Origin: DAOMOP01 sp035444405
Lineage (GTDB): Bacteria > Pseudomonadota > Gammaproteobacteria > Burkholderiales > Rhodocyclaceae
Direction: 5' to 3'
Assembly: GCA_035444405.1 (NCBI GenBank)
Contig: DAOMOP010000171.1
Span: 1 to 8,645 of the forward strand
DNA: 8,645 bases
In this document: in pieces, positions 1 through 5,922 of the stretch
How positions within the stretch are numbered: position 1 is the stretch's first letter
How the letters are laid out: the number at the start of each line of letters is the position of its first letter
Made by a program: the position numbers and the translations under genes
Notes under the pieces: model-generated
What the model saw: the letters and a program-made list of their open reading frames with translations, nothing else
The model's database searches: none
What the model was told of the DNA's origin: nothing

Positions 1-754
1 GGGCCTCCTCGAGCAGGTTGCCGAAGGCGCGGAATCCGTAGTAAGACTCGTTGAAATCCGGCTTGCGGCGCTTGATCGCCTCCTTCAGCATCGATGCCCA
101 GATCTTGCCGCTGTCGCCGCGTTCGGCGAGCAGCGCCTCGAAGGTCTCGACGGCGATCGCGATCGCCTCCGTACGGCGCGCCTCGAGCTCGTCGCGGCGG
201 CGCGCTTCCTCCTCGGGCGAGCGGCGCGGCGCCGGTTGCGCCTCGTTCGATTCGCGCCGTGCCGGCGCACGCTGCGCGTCGCGCACGAGGTCGTCGTAGA
301 AGATGAACTCGTCGCAGTTGGCGATCAGCAGGTCCGAGGTCGACTGCTTGACGCCGACGCCGATCACCTGCTTCGCGTTCTCGCGCAGCTTGGACACCAG
401 CGGCGAGAAATCGGAATCACCGCTGATGATGACGAAGGTATCGACGTGGGCCTTGGTGTAGCACAGGTCGAGCGCATCGACGACCAGCCGGATGTCGGCG
501 GAATTCTTGCCGGACTGGCGCACGTGCGGAATCTCGATCAGCTCGAAGTTGGCCTCGTGCATCGCCGCCTTGAAACTCTTGTAACGGTCCCAATCGCAGT
601 ACGCCTTCTTGACGACGATGCTGCCCTTGAGCAGCAGGCGCTCGAGCACGCGCTTGATGTCGAACTTGTCGTACTTCGCGTCACGCACGCCGAGCGCGAC
701 GTTCTCGAAGTCGCAGAACAAGGCCATGCTGACGCTTTCCAGCGGTGATGTCAT
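1..754 (-). CDS. NYN-domain (LabA/DUF88) protein with C-terminal LOTUS/OST-HTH-like domain, partial
   Basis: Partial gene: 251 codons are visible, then the frame leaves the left edge without a stop. Residues about 9-157 form a NYN (PIN-like, LabA/DUF88) domain. Its conserved acidic positions are visible: D15 in FCDFENV, D87 in SADIRLVVDAL, and D113/D115 in ISGDSDFSPLV. These should form a metal-binding nuclease centre, so a role in RNA cleavage or turnover is likely from the family; no substrate can be named. Residues about 160-195 are a charged Arg/Glu-rich linker. From about 197 the sequence (AVETFEALLAERGD, then IWASMLKEAIKRRKPDFNES) resembles the winged-helix OST-HTH/LOTUS domain often fused to NYN domains, which is linked to RNA binding. 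I chose the ATG at 754 because GGAG lies 6 bases upstream; M10 (727) is an alternative with a poorer ribosome site. The gene appears monocistronic at its 5' end, 212 bases from the DUF423 gene. Confidence 0.9.
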   Translation of the reverse strand, partial: MTSPLESVSMALFCDFENVALGVRDAKYDKFDIKRVLERLLLKGSIVVKKAYCDWDRYKSFKAAMHEANFELIEIPHVRQSGKNSADIRLVVDALDLCYTKAHVDTFVIISGDSDFSPLVSKLRENAKQVIGVGVKQSTSDLLIANCDEFIFYDDLVRDAQRAPARRESNEAQPAPRRSPEEEARRRDELEARRTEAIAIAVETFEALLAERGDSGKIWASMLKEAIKRRKPDFNESYYGFRAFGNLLEEA

Positions 755-805
755 TCGGATCTCCAGTCGGTCGCGACGCGTGTTGGGCGCCCGCAATGCC
801 CGCGT

Positions 806-906
806 CTGCAATGCGAACATTATGCCGCCTGCGGTGGCTGCGCGGGCGCTGCGCGTCGCTCAGCCGCTTCGTCCCGACATAGGCGGCATGCCGCTGCAAT
901 GCGAAC
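806..906. repeat. 13-bp direct repeat flanking an inverted repeat, upstream of the NYN gene
   Basis: CTGCAATGCGAAC occurs at 806-818 and again, identically, at 894-906. Between the copies, ATGCCGCCT (822-830) has its reverse complement AGGCGGCAT at 881-889. The left repeat and the inverted-repeat arm surround the candidate -10 of the NYN gene. This could be a regulator-binding arrangement or a relic of a local duplication; the sequence alone does not decide. Confidence 0.5.
819..824 (-). promoter_or_regulatory. Possible -10 element for the NYN gene
   Basis: Read on the minus strand this is CATAAT (5 of 6 to TATAAT), about 65 bases before the NYN start codon. No convincing -35 hexamer lies 16-18 bases upstream, so the call rests on the -10 and its position only. 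The ten bases GCGGCATAAT recur before the DUF4870-like gene at 7856-7865. Confidence 0.35.
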
Positions 907-966
907 GATACAGTCGCGAGGACCGAAGCAGGCGCGCAGCCCGGCCCGACGTCGTTGCCGGCAGCA

Positions 967-1365
967 TCAGGATCCGGCGCGATCGGCACGCCTCGCACCG
1001 GGCCACCGGCCTGCGCACGCCCGCCACGCCACGAACAGCCAGCCGACGATCATCAACGTACCCCCGACCGGCGTGATCATCCCCAGCCAGCGCACTCCGG
1101 TCAAAGCGAGCAGATACAGCGTACCGGCGAAGATCACCGTACCGGTCGCGAGCAGCGCGATCGCGACCCCCAGCCGCGGCAAGCGGCAGGCGCCGAGCGC
1201 AAGCAGGCCCAGCGCATGCCACATCTGGTACTGGACCGCGGTGTTCCACAGCGCCAGTTCGCGCTCGTCCAGCACCGCCTGCATCGCATGAGCACCGAAT
1301 GCGCCGAGACCGACCGCAAGTGCGGCGAGCAAGCCGCCGAGCAGCAGCGAAATTCGACTCGTCAT
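967..1365 (-). CDS. DUF423 (YgdD-like) inner-membrane protein
   Basis: A 132-residue protein, close to the usual DUF423/YgdD length. It has four likely membrane segments (about residues 5-25, 45-60, 65-87 and 93-115) and the family signatures GAFGAH (21-26), WNTAVQYQMWHALGLL (40-55) and TPVGGTLMIVGW (98-109). The short C-terminal tail is basic and probably cytoplasmic. The family's function is not established, so none is assigned. I chose the ATG at 1365 because the DUF423 signature begins directly after it; the in-frame extension upstream to 1572 overlaps the NapC/NirT stop region and is not membrane-like. The ribosome site is weak (GGAA about 10 bases upstream). It follows the NapC/NirT gene in the same direction after about 200 bases and is probably not part of the cytochrome unit. 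Confidence 0.88.
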   Translation of the reverse strand: MTSRISLLLGGLLAALAVGLGAFGAHAMQAVLDERELALWNTAVQYQMWHALGLLALGACRLPRLGVAIALLATGTVIFAGTLYLLALTGVRWLGMITPVGGTLMIVGWLFVAWRACAGRWPGARRADRAGS

Positions 1366-1532
1366 GGAACTGTTTCCGTTCGGGGACGCTGCAAGAGTAA
1401 CCTGGCCGCCGCACCACGGAACAGTCCCCTCAGGTGCGTAACCGCAGCGGATGGACTCGGCGGTCGCGCCGCGGCGCCAGAGTTTCGGCCCGGTCGAGGC
1501 CAGCGGCGAATCCGCCGGCCTGCAAGCGTGAT

Positions 1533-1563
1533 GCGCCGCTGGCGACGCCCAGGGCCGCGGCGC
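1533..1563 (-). terminator. Possible hairpin downstream of the NapC/NirT gene
   Basis: GCGCCGC (1533-1539) and its reverse complement GCGGCGC (1557-1563) form a 7-bp stem with a 17-base loop, starting 5 bases after the NapC/NirT stop codon. No T-tract follows on the minus strand, so if it ends transcription it is not a textbook intrinsic terminator. Confidence 0.25.
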
Positions 1564-1568
1564 CCAGG

Positions 1569-2192
1569 TCACTTACCGATTGCCGCCTTGTAATGCGCCT
1601 CCCAGCCACTGGGCAGCTTATGCGCGATGCCCTGATGACAGTCGATACAGGTGTCGTTGTTCGCAGGAGCTTCGTTGTGAAAGCGCTGAGCGCGCCGTTG
1701 CTGGCCGCCGATGTCCATCGACTCGAACGCGTGGCAATTGCGGCATTCGCGCGAATCGGTGGCTTTCATCGCGCGCCACACGTTGCCGGCGAGCTGCAGA
1801 CGCGTGCCGTCGAATTTCTCGCGCGTACCGATGGTTCCGAGCATCTTGTGATACAGCTCGTTCGTCGCCCGTATCTTGCGCACCAGCTTCGGCCCCCATT
1901 CCCTCGGCACATGGCAATCCGCACAGGTGGCGCGCACGCCCGCAACATTCCGGTAGTGCCGTGACTCCTGGTATTCCGGGAGTACGAAGTCCCTCATCTC
2001 GTGACAGGATGTGCAAAAGGCCGGCGTATTGGTCGCTTCGAGGACGGCAATGAAGCCACTCCAGAAAATCACACCGACGACGACGCCGCCGATGAAAATA
2101 CCCCCCCACGCAACTCGCCTCGATGGCTTCCAGAACCATTGCCACAAGCGCTTGATTCCCTTCGGTGGCGATCCATCCTCGGACTGTCCCAT
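1569..2192 (-). CDS. NapC/NirT-family membrane-anchored tetrahaem cytochrome c (quinol dehydrogenase)
   Basis: A 207-residue protein that should oxidise membrane quinol and pass electrons to periplasmic partners. A short basic cytoplasmic N-terminus is followed by one membrane anchor (about 28-50) and a periplasmic domain with four CXXCH haem sites: CTSCH (60-64), CADCH (90-94), CRNCH (150-154) and CIDCH (182-186). CTSCHEM fits the NapC/NrfH pattern in which the Met after the first haem can act as ligand. GTIGTREKF, MKATDSRECRNCH and TCIDCHQGIAH are characteristic family blocks, and the length is normal. The ATG at 2192 puts the anchor at the usual distance from the start and has a G-rich site (GGGGG) 4 bases upstream; the longer in-frame reading to 2273 adds 27 unconvincing residues. 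It lies 186 bases after the EB_dh cytochrome gene, same strand, and is probably its electron donor (inference). The specific subfamily (NapC, NirT, TorC-like) cannot be fixed, so no symbol is given. Confidence 0.93.
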   Translation of the reverse strand: MGQSEDGSPPKGIKRLWQWFWKPSRRVAWGGIFIGGVVVGVIFWSGFIAVLEATNTPAFCTSCHEMRDFVLPEYQESRHYRNVAGVRATCADCHVPREWGPKLVRKIRATNELYHKMLGTIGTREKFDGTRLQLAGNVWRAMKATDSRECRNCHAFESMDIGGQQRRAQRFHNEAPANNDTCIDCHQGIAHKLPSGWEAHYKAAIGK

Positions 2193-2312
2193 GATGCCCC
2201 CGCTCTGTAACCTGCCCGTCCCGGCCTCCCCCACCCACCGGGCGGACATACCGCCGGTCATCGTGGTGCTCAAGGGGTGCAGCGTGTGCGGGCTGTAACC
2301 GTCATGTAGCGG

Positions 2313-2328
2313 GTCCGCCGCTGCGGAC
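2313..2328 (-). terminator. Small GC hairpin between the two cytochrome genes
   Basis: GTCCGC (2313-2318) and GCGGAC (2323-2328) make a perfect 6-bp stem with a 4-base loop, about 50 bases after the cytochrome stop codon. A 10-bp palindrome GCCGATCGGC (2368-2377) sits immediately after that stop. Neither has a T-tract. They could weaken read-through into the NapC/NirT gene or protect the 3' end of the upstream message. Confidence 0.25.
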
Positions 2329-2378
2329 AGCGCCCCTTTCCGCGCCGCGGCAGCAAGCCCGCCGCCAGCCGATCGGCG

Positions 2379-3710
2379 TCACTTCAGCGTCACCGCGGAA
2401 ATCATCCCTTCGGCACCGATTCCCAGCGTGACCGGGAACGACACGTGGTGGAAGCGGGTGGTGACGTTGTCATCATGCACGGCGAAGCCGACGTTGTAGA
2501 CACCGCCCACCTTCAGGATCTTGTCGTCCTCGGGATGTCCGGTGTCGAGCCTGCGGGTCCATTCGACGGTCCACACGCCGTCGTGCCAGCTGCCGTTGAT
2601 GCCGGCGTTGTCGGCCGCCGACCCGTCGGCATCGGCGCGGGAGAGCAGCCGCCCGGGCAGAATGTCGCCCTTGGCCCATCCGGCATCGGGAGCATAGGCG
2701 ACGGCATTTTCTTCGCGGACCAGCGCATACGGTTTCGCAGCGTCGCCGATGTCGTCCATCGTGATCGCCTTCACGCCGACCTTGGCGGCATCGAACATGA
2801 ATCTGGGCGTCATCGTCGATCGATCGACGTTCCAGCCGAACGGTCCCTTGCCGGCATCGGACAGCCGGTATTCGAGCACGTAACCGTCATCGGCCATGCC
2901 CACGGGGTTGCTGCGGTGCGCGCGCCACTGCATCAGATCCACGAACTCGCCGGCCGCCTTGAGCGCGGCGATCTCCTCCTGCGTGCGGGTCTTGTCCCAG
3001 CTCGCCATCTCGTCGCTGCGGGTGTTGGCCAGATACTTGCGCACGTCGTTCTGCTTGAGCACCTGCCCGAGCAGTGCATGCCCGCTGACCTGCTCCCCGA
3101 CGGCCTGGTCGGGCATGTCGCGCATGCCGCGATGGCAGGTCAGCCAGCAGCCCTGGTTCTGGAACAGCGGAATCTTGCCGTCGTCGATCATGATCGCCAG
3201 GCGATCCTCGTACAGGGGCGGCTGGGCGCCGCTGCGTACCTTGTCACTCGATCGCGGTCCCCCGATGAACGACCATTTCTCGCCGTCGTACATCATGTAG
3301 TCGTGCATCTGTCCGGGCCGGGCCATCTGCGTCTTCCACTGGAAGCGCAGGTAAAGGTTTTCGTCGTCATGGGCGGCCTGGACGTCGAGATCGATCGCGC
3401 CGAGCTTGCCCTCGATCGGCGTCGGCTCGAGCCGCCCTCCCTTGACGATCAGGTCGCCGATCTCGGCCTCTTCGCCTTCGTGGCACGACAGACAGGAGTC
3501 GCCCGCCTTGACCTTGCCGTCGGCGCGCTTGTGCTCCGGGCTTTTCACCCACTCGTGACTGGCCTGCCCGGGATAGAACAGCTTGACCGTGTGGCTTGGA
3601 ATCCCGGACCAGTCCGAGGGCGGTGCGGACACCGCGGGTGCCGAAATCGCCGATGCCAAGGCGGTAATCGCCGCCGCAACGGAAACCTTGCCTGCCAATG
3701 TGCGCATCAT
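2379..3710 (-). CDS. Secreted cytochrome with ethylbenzene-dehydrogenase-type haem-binding (EB_dh) domain
   Basis: A 443-residue periplasmic electron-transfer protein. Residues 1-29 form a Sec signal peptide (basic start, hydrophobic core, cleavage after AVSA). The mature N-terminus carries a canonical c-haem site, CLSCH (73-77). From about 95 to the end the sequence fits the EB_dh fold, seen in the b-haem gamma subunit of ethylbenzene dehydrogenase and related DMSO-reductase-family enzymes; recognisable are LYLRFQWK, YEDRLAIMIDD and the C-terminal FHHVSFPVTLGIG. Inside the domain is CWLTCH (188-193), with three rather than two residues between the cysteines, followed by GMRDMP whose Met196 and Met199 could be haem ligands (inference). 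The start at 3710 has GGAGG 6 bases upstream; Met2 at 3707 is equally possible. An FNR-type box precedes it and a NapC/NirT gene follows, so it probably receives electrons from quinol under low oxygen. No molybdoenzyme subunit is beside it, so its final acceptor is unknown. Confidence 0.88.
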   Translation of the reverse strand: MMRTLAGKVSVAAAITALASAISAPAVSAPPSDWSGIPSHTVKLFYPGQASHEWVKSPEHKRADGKVKAGDSCLSCHEGEEAEIGDLIVKGGRLEPTPIEGKLGAIDLDVQAAHDDENLYLRFQWKTQMARPGQMHDYMMYDGEKWSFIGGPRSSDKVRSGAQPPLYEDRLAIMIDDGKIPLFQNQGCWLTCHRGMRDMPDQAVGEQVSGHALLGQVLKQNDVRKYLANTRSDEMASWDKTRTQEEIAALKAAGEFVDLMQWRAHRSNPVGMADDGYVLEYRLSDAGKGPFGWNVDRSTMTPRFMFDAAKVGVKAITMDDIGDAAKPYALVREENAVAYAPDAGWAKGDILPGRLLSRADADGSAADNAGINGSWHDGVWTVEWTRRLDTGHPEDDKILKVGGVYNVGFAVHDDNVTTRFHHVSFPVTLGIGAEGMISAVTLK

Positions 3711-3780
3711 GATTCGCCTCCACTTGGTTGTTCTAGGCGCCTCCACGGACTGACAGAAATCCGGCCCCCCGTCGCCCAAA

Positions 3781-3804
3781 CGCCTACGCATACGCCTACG
3801 CCTA
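3781..3804. repeat. Tandem hexamer repeat in the cytochrome leader
   Basis: Four consecutive hexamers, CGCCTA CGCATA CGCCTA CGCCTA (the second has one mismatch). They lie about 70-95 bases before the cytochrome start codon, inside the transcript expected from the FNR-type promoter, where they read as TAGGCG units. No coding region uses them. Confidence 0.75.
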
Positions 3805-3876
3805 CCAAGGCTTCCCGCACCCGCAAGGACCGATTGATCGGGCGCTCCCCGCACAGACACTCGGTTTGCCCAATCG

Positions 3877-3882
3877 ATGCTA
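3877..3882 (-). promoter_or_regulatory. -10 element of the cytochrome promoter
   Basis: The minus strand reads TAGCAT (4 of 6 to TATAAT). It is placed so that a start near 3869-3870 would be about 41 bases from the centre of the FNR-type box, the usual spacing of class II FNR-activated promoters, which often lack a good -35. The implied untranslated leader is about 160 bases. Confidence 0.5.
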
Positions 3883-3903
3883 CTCCCGGGGCAATCACGT
3901 TTT

Positions 3904-3917
3904 TTGATCTATGTCAA
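3904..3917 (-). promoter_or_regulatory. FNR/DNR/ANR-type operator
   Basis: The sequence is TTGAT-CTAT-GTCAA (minus strand TTGAC-ATAG-ATCAA), 9 of 10 conserved bases of the FNR consensus TTGAT-N4-ATCAA. It stands out in a GC-rich background and is in class II position for the minus-strand cytochrome gene. FNR-type regulators act on loss of oxygen and DNR/NNR-type ones on nitric oxide; the box does not distinguish them. The site is symmetric, but it is over 340 bases from xpt, the nearest plus-strand gene, which argues against control of that gene. Confidence 0.75.
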
Positions 3918-4193
3918 TAAAAACCGGCAAAGGCCAGAACCGCCACGACATTGCCCAATCACGAGCCCGCGCCGCCGCGCTAAAGGCAGGCGGCTCGCGG
4001 TCGCGCCGGAGCAGTCGCATCCCGATCGGGCGCGGGCGGGCTCGATATTCGAAGGGCCTTGACCTCAGCGCGACACCGCAGGACGCCGGCACGCCTGCCG
4101 AGCAATCCGCGCGCCCGGCCTGACGCCAGTCGCGCTGGAGACATCGGGCCGTTCGGCCGCGCGATCACGGTGCCGGCTGTCGCGCCGGTGGTC
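3918..4193. other. Gene-free stretch between the divergent cytochrome and xpt promoters
   Basis: I see no supported gene here. Short open frames on both strands lack ribosome sites and have Arg/Pro/Ala-rich translations typical of chance frames in GC-rich DNA. GCCGCC (3971-3976) and GGCGGC (3989-3994) could form a small hairpin. A small RNA cannot be excluded, but nothing positive supports one. Confidence 0.5.
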
Positions 4194-4199
4194 TACAAT
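4194..4199 (+). promoter_or_regulatory. Likely -10 element for xpt
   Basis: TACAAT (5 of 6 to TATAAT) sits 60 bases before the xpt start codon. The -35 region is not recognisable. The expected start near 4206 would give a leader of about 50 bases. No purine riboswitch-like fold is apparent in that short leader. Confidence 0.45.
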
Positions 4200-4258
4200 C
4201 CAACCCTTGTTTCCACCGAACCGCCTTCGTCCGGCGGTGTCACCCCCGACCGAACCCG

Positions 4259-4864
4259 ATGCCGCCCCTCTCCGACCTCGACACTGCCTATGTTCCGCTC
4301 GTACGCCGCATCGAAAGCGAAGCGACGGTCATCGACGATCAGATCCTCAGGATCGACCACTTCCTGAATCACCGCATCGAGCCGGCCTTCATCGTCGAGC
4401 TCGGGCGCGAGCTCGCGCGCCGGCTGTCGGCCTTTCACCCGACGCTGGTGCTGACGGCCGAGGCGAGCGGCATCGCGCCAGGGCTGGTCGTCGCGCAGAC
4501 GCTGAACGTGCCGATGGTCTACGCGAAGAAGTACTCGCCGCAGGTCGAGCCGCCAGCGCTCTCACGCATCATCCCGTCGCCGACCAAGGGCGGCGACACG
4601 CGCCTGGTCGTCTCGCAGCGCTATCTGCCCGCCGATGCCCGCGTGGTGCTCGTGGACGACTTCCTGTCCAACGGCCGCACCGCGGCCGCGCTGGTCGAGA
4701 TGGTGCGCGAGGCCGGCGCCGAGGTGCTCGGGGCCGGTTTCATCGTCGAGAAACGCTTCAAGAACGGCCGCGCGGCGATGGAGCGGCTCGGCGTGCCGGT
4801 GGCCACGCTCGCGCAGGTCGAACGACTCGAAAACGGAACGGCGATACTGCAACAGGCCGCCTGA
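4259..4864 (+). CDS. xpt: Xanthine phosphoribosyltransferase
   Basis: A 201-residue cytosolic purine-salvage enzyme converting xanthine and PRPP to XMP and pyrophosphate. It aligns by eye along its length with the Xpt family: ILRIDHFLNHRIEP (29-42, the family's VDSFLNHQIDP block), LTAEASGIAPGLVVA (65-79), VPMVYAKK (84-91), and the PRPP-binding loop VLVDDFLSNGRTAAAL (130-145) with its paired aspartates. GAGFIVEKRF (158-167) is also typical. The N-terminus is about ten residues longer than in the short family members. The ATG at 4259 is the first usable start after the promoter-like TACAAT. No Shine-Dalgarno sequence precedes it, so initiation may depend on an unstructured leader. The HDOD gene follows after 78 bases on the same strand and may share its transcript. 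Related type I adenine PRTs share the PRPP loop, but the FLNH block favours xanthine. Confidence 0.9.
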   Translation: MPPLSDLDTAYVPLVRRIESEATVIDDQILRIDHFLNHRIEPAFIVELGRELARRLSAFHPTLVLTAEASGIAPGLVVAQTLNVPMVYAKKYSPQVEPPALSRIIPSPTKGGDTRLVVSQRYLPADARVVLVDDFLSNGRTAAALVEMVREAGAEVLGAGFIVEKRFKNGRAAMERLGVPVATLAQVERLENGTAILQQAA

Positions 4865-4942
4865 CCGGTCGGCCGGAACGAAACACGCAGCGGTGGCCAC
4901 GGCCGGCCGCGAACGAAGAGGTAGCCAAGAAAGGGGGATGTG

Positions 4943-5800
4943 ATGCACGATTTCGACTCACAGCTGGCGGCATTCAGCGAACGGATCGAGCACGAGCTGC
5001 TCGAGGGGCGGCTCAATTTTCCGACCTCGCTCGACGTCTCGATGCGCATCAAGCGTCTGGCCGACGACCCCGAATCGTCGCTCGACGACATCGCCCGCGT
5101 CGTCCGTGCCGAGCCGGTGCTGAGCGCCAAGGCGGTGCGCATGGCCAACGCGGTAATGATGAATCCGTACGGGCCGCAGATCACCAGCGTCGTCGACGCG
5201 GTGCGCCGCATCGGGCTCGCCTCGCTGCGCTGTCTCGCCTTCGCGGTGTCGGCCGAGCAGCTCGCGCAGGATCACCGCTCGCACAACATGCGTCTGGTCG
5301 CCTCGGGCCTGTGGATGCACTCGGTCGACGTCGCCTGCTGGTCGCACGCGATCGCGCGCGAAGTCGCCTCGGCGCCGCCCGACACGGCGATGTTCGCCGG
5401 CATGATGATCGACATCGGCCAGTTCTTCCTGCTCGCGCGGGCGACCGATTATCCGGCGATGGAGTCGAACATCGACCGTTTCGCCGAGTTCGTCGGCCTC
5501 TGGAACGAGCCGGTGGGCCGCGCGGTGCTCGAGGTCTTCGACCTGCCGGCGAGCGTGCTCGACGCATTCGACGCCGAAAACCCCTATGGTGGCTCGTGGC
5601 CGCCGGCCGATCTCGCCGACACGGTATTCGTCGCGTCGACCGCGAGTGACGTGCCGAACCCGTTCGACAACCTGCTCGGGATGAGCCGCCCGGGCCTTGC
5701 CGGGATCGGGGCGACCGGCATCGACGAACAGCGGCTCGGCGAGCTGCTCGCGACGGTGCGGGCCGGCCGCCAGGAGATGCTCGCTGCCGTGTGCGGCTGA
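4943..5800 (+). CDS. HDOD-domain signalling protein
   Basis: A 285-residue soluble protein with one HDOD domain (about residues 20-215), a helical relative of HD phosphohydrolases that lacks catalysis. Typical blocks are SLDDIARVVRAEPVLSAKAV (46-65), ITSVVDAVRRIGLASLRCLA (80-99), WMHSVDVACWSHAIA (124-138) and AGMMIDIGQFFLL (152-164). The position normally held by the HD histidine is Ile, consistent with a non-enzymatic scaffold. HDOD proteins usually act in signal relay, motility, development or stress responses; no partner domain (GGDEF, EAL, receiver) is fused here, so the pathway cannot be told. The ATG at 4943 has a strong AAGGGGG site 5 bases upstream; the GTG directly before it (4940) would be too close. 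It follows xpt by 78 bases and precedes htpX by 122 bases, with a perfect inverted repeat after its stop. Confidence 0.88.
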   Translation: MHDFDSQLAAFSERIEHELLEGRLNFPTSLDVSMRIKRLADDPESSLDDIARVVRAEPVLSAKAVRMANAVMMNPYGPQITSVVDAVRRIGLASLRCLAFAVSAEQLAQDHRSHNMRLVASGLWMHSVDVACWSHAIAREVASAPPDTAMFAGMMIDIGQFFLLARATDYPAMESNIDRFAEFVGLWNEPVGRAVLEVFDLPASVLDAFDAENPYGGSWPPADLADTVFVASTASDVPNPFDNLLGMSRPGLAGIGATGIDEQRLGELLATVRAGRQEMLAAVCG

Positions 5801-5826
5801 TCGGCGCCCCATCCCGCATCGAAGCG

Positions 5827-5848
5827 TGCCGGTGCCGCGGCACCGGCA
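5827..5848. terminator. 22-bp perfect palindrome after the HDOD gene
   Basis: TGCCGGTGCC, a central GC, then GGCACCGGCA: a perfect inverted repeat 26 bases after the HDOD stop and 74 bases before htpX. As RNA it would form a very stable GC-rich hairpin that could end or punctuate transcription. No T-tract follows, so a protein-binding site or a mobile REP-type palindrome is also possible. Confidence 0.45.
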
Positions 5849-5922
5849 GGCGGCCAGAACCGGGAATTTCTGCGCGGACGCCGATTCAAATGGCTGTCCG
5901 ACGATCTCCGGCGAGGCCCGCC

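Noticed and set aside
3904..3917. FNR-type box controlling xpt on the plus strand
   Set aside because: The box is more than 340 bases from the xpt start and about 280 from its -10, too far for normal FNR activation, whereas spacing to the minus-strand -10 is ideal.
2445..3920. Long plus-strand open frame (491 codons) opposite the EB_dh cytochrome gene
   Set aside because: It is an antisense frame produced by strong third-position GC bias. The minus-strand protein has a signal peptide, haem motifs and a ribosome site; the plus-strand translation has none of these.
4200..4258. Purine riboswitch in the xpt leader
   Set aside because: The leader is only about 50 bases, GC-rich and lacks the paired-loop architecture of purine aptamers, which need about 65-70 bases.
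4207..5649. 480-codon plus-strand frame across xpt and the HDOD gene
   Set aside because: It is an Arg/Ala-rich out-of-frame reading through two well-supported genes.
4943..5800. Catalytic HD phosphohydrolase
   Set aside because: The position of the HD histidine is Ile (MIDIG), and the domain blocks fit the non-catalytic HDOD family better.
4958..5812. 284-codon minus-strand frame opposite the HDOD gene
   Set aside because: It is the antisense shadow of the HDOD coding sequence, with low-complexity Arg/His/Glu composition and no ribosome site.
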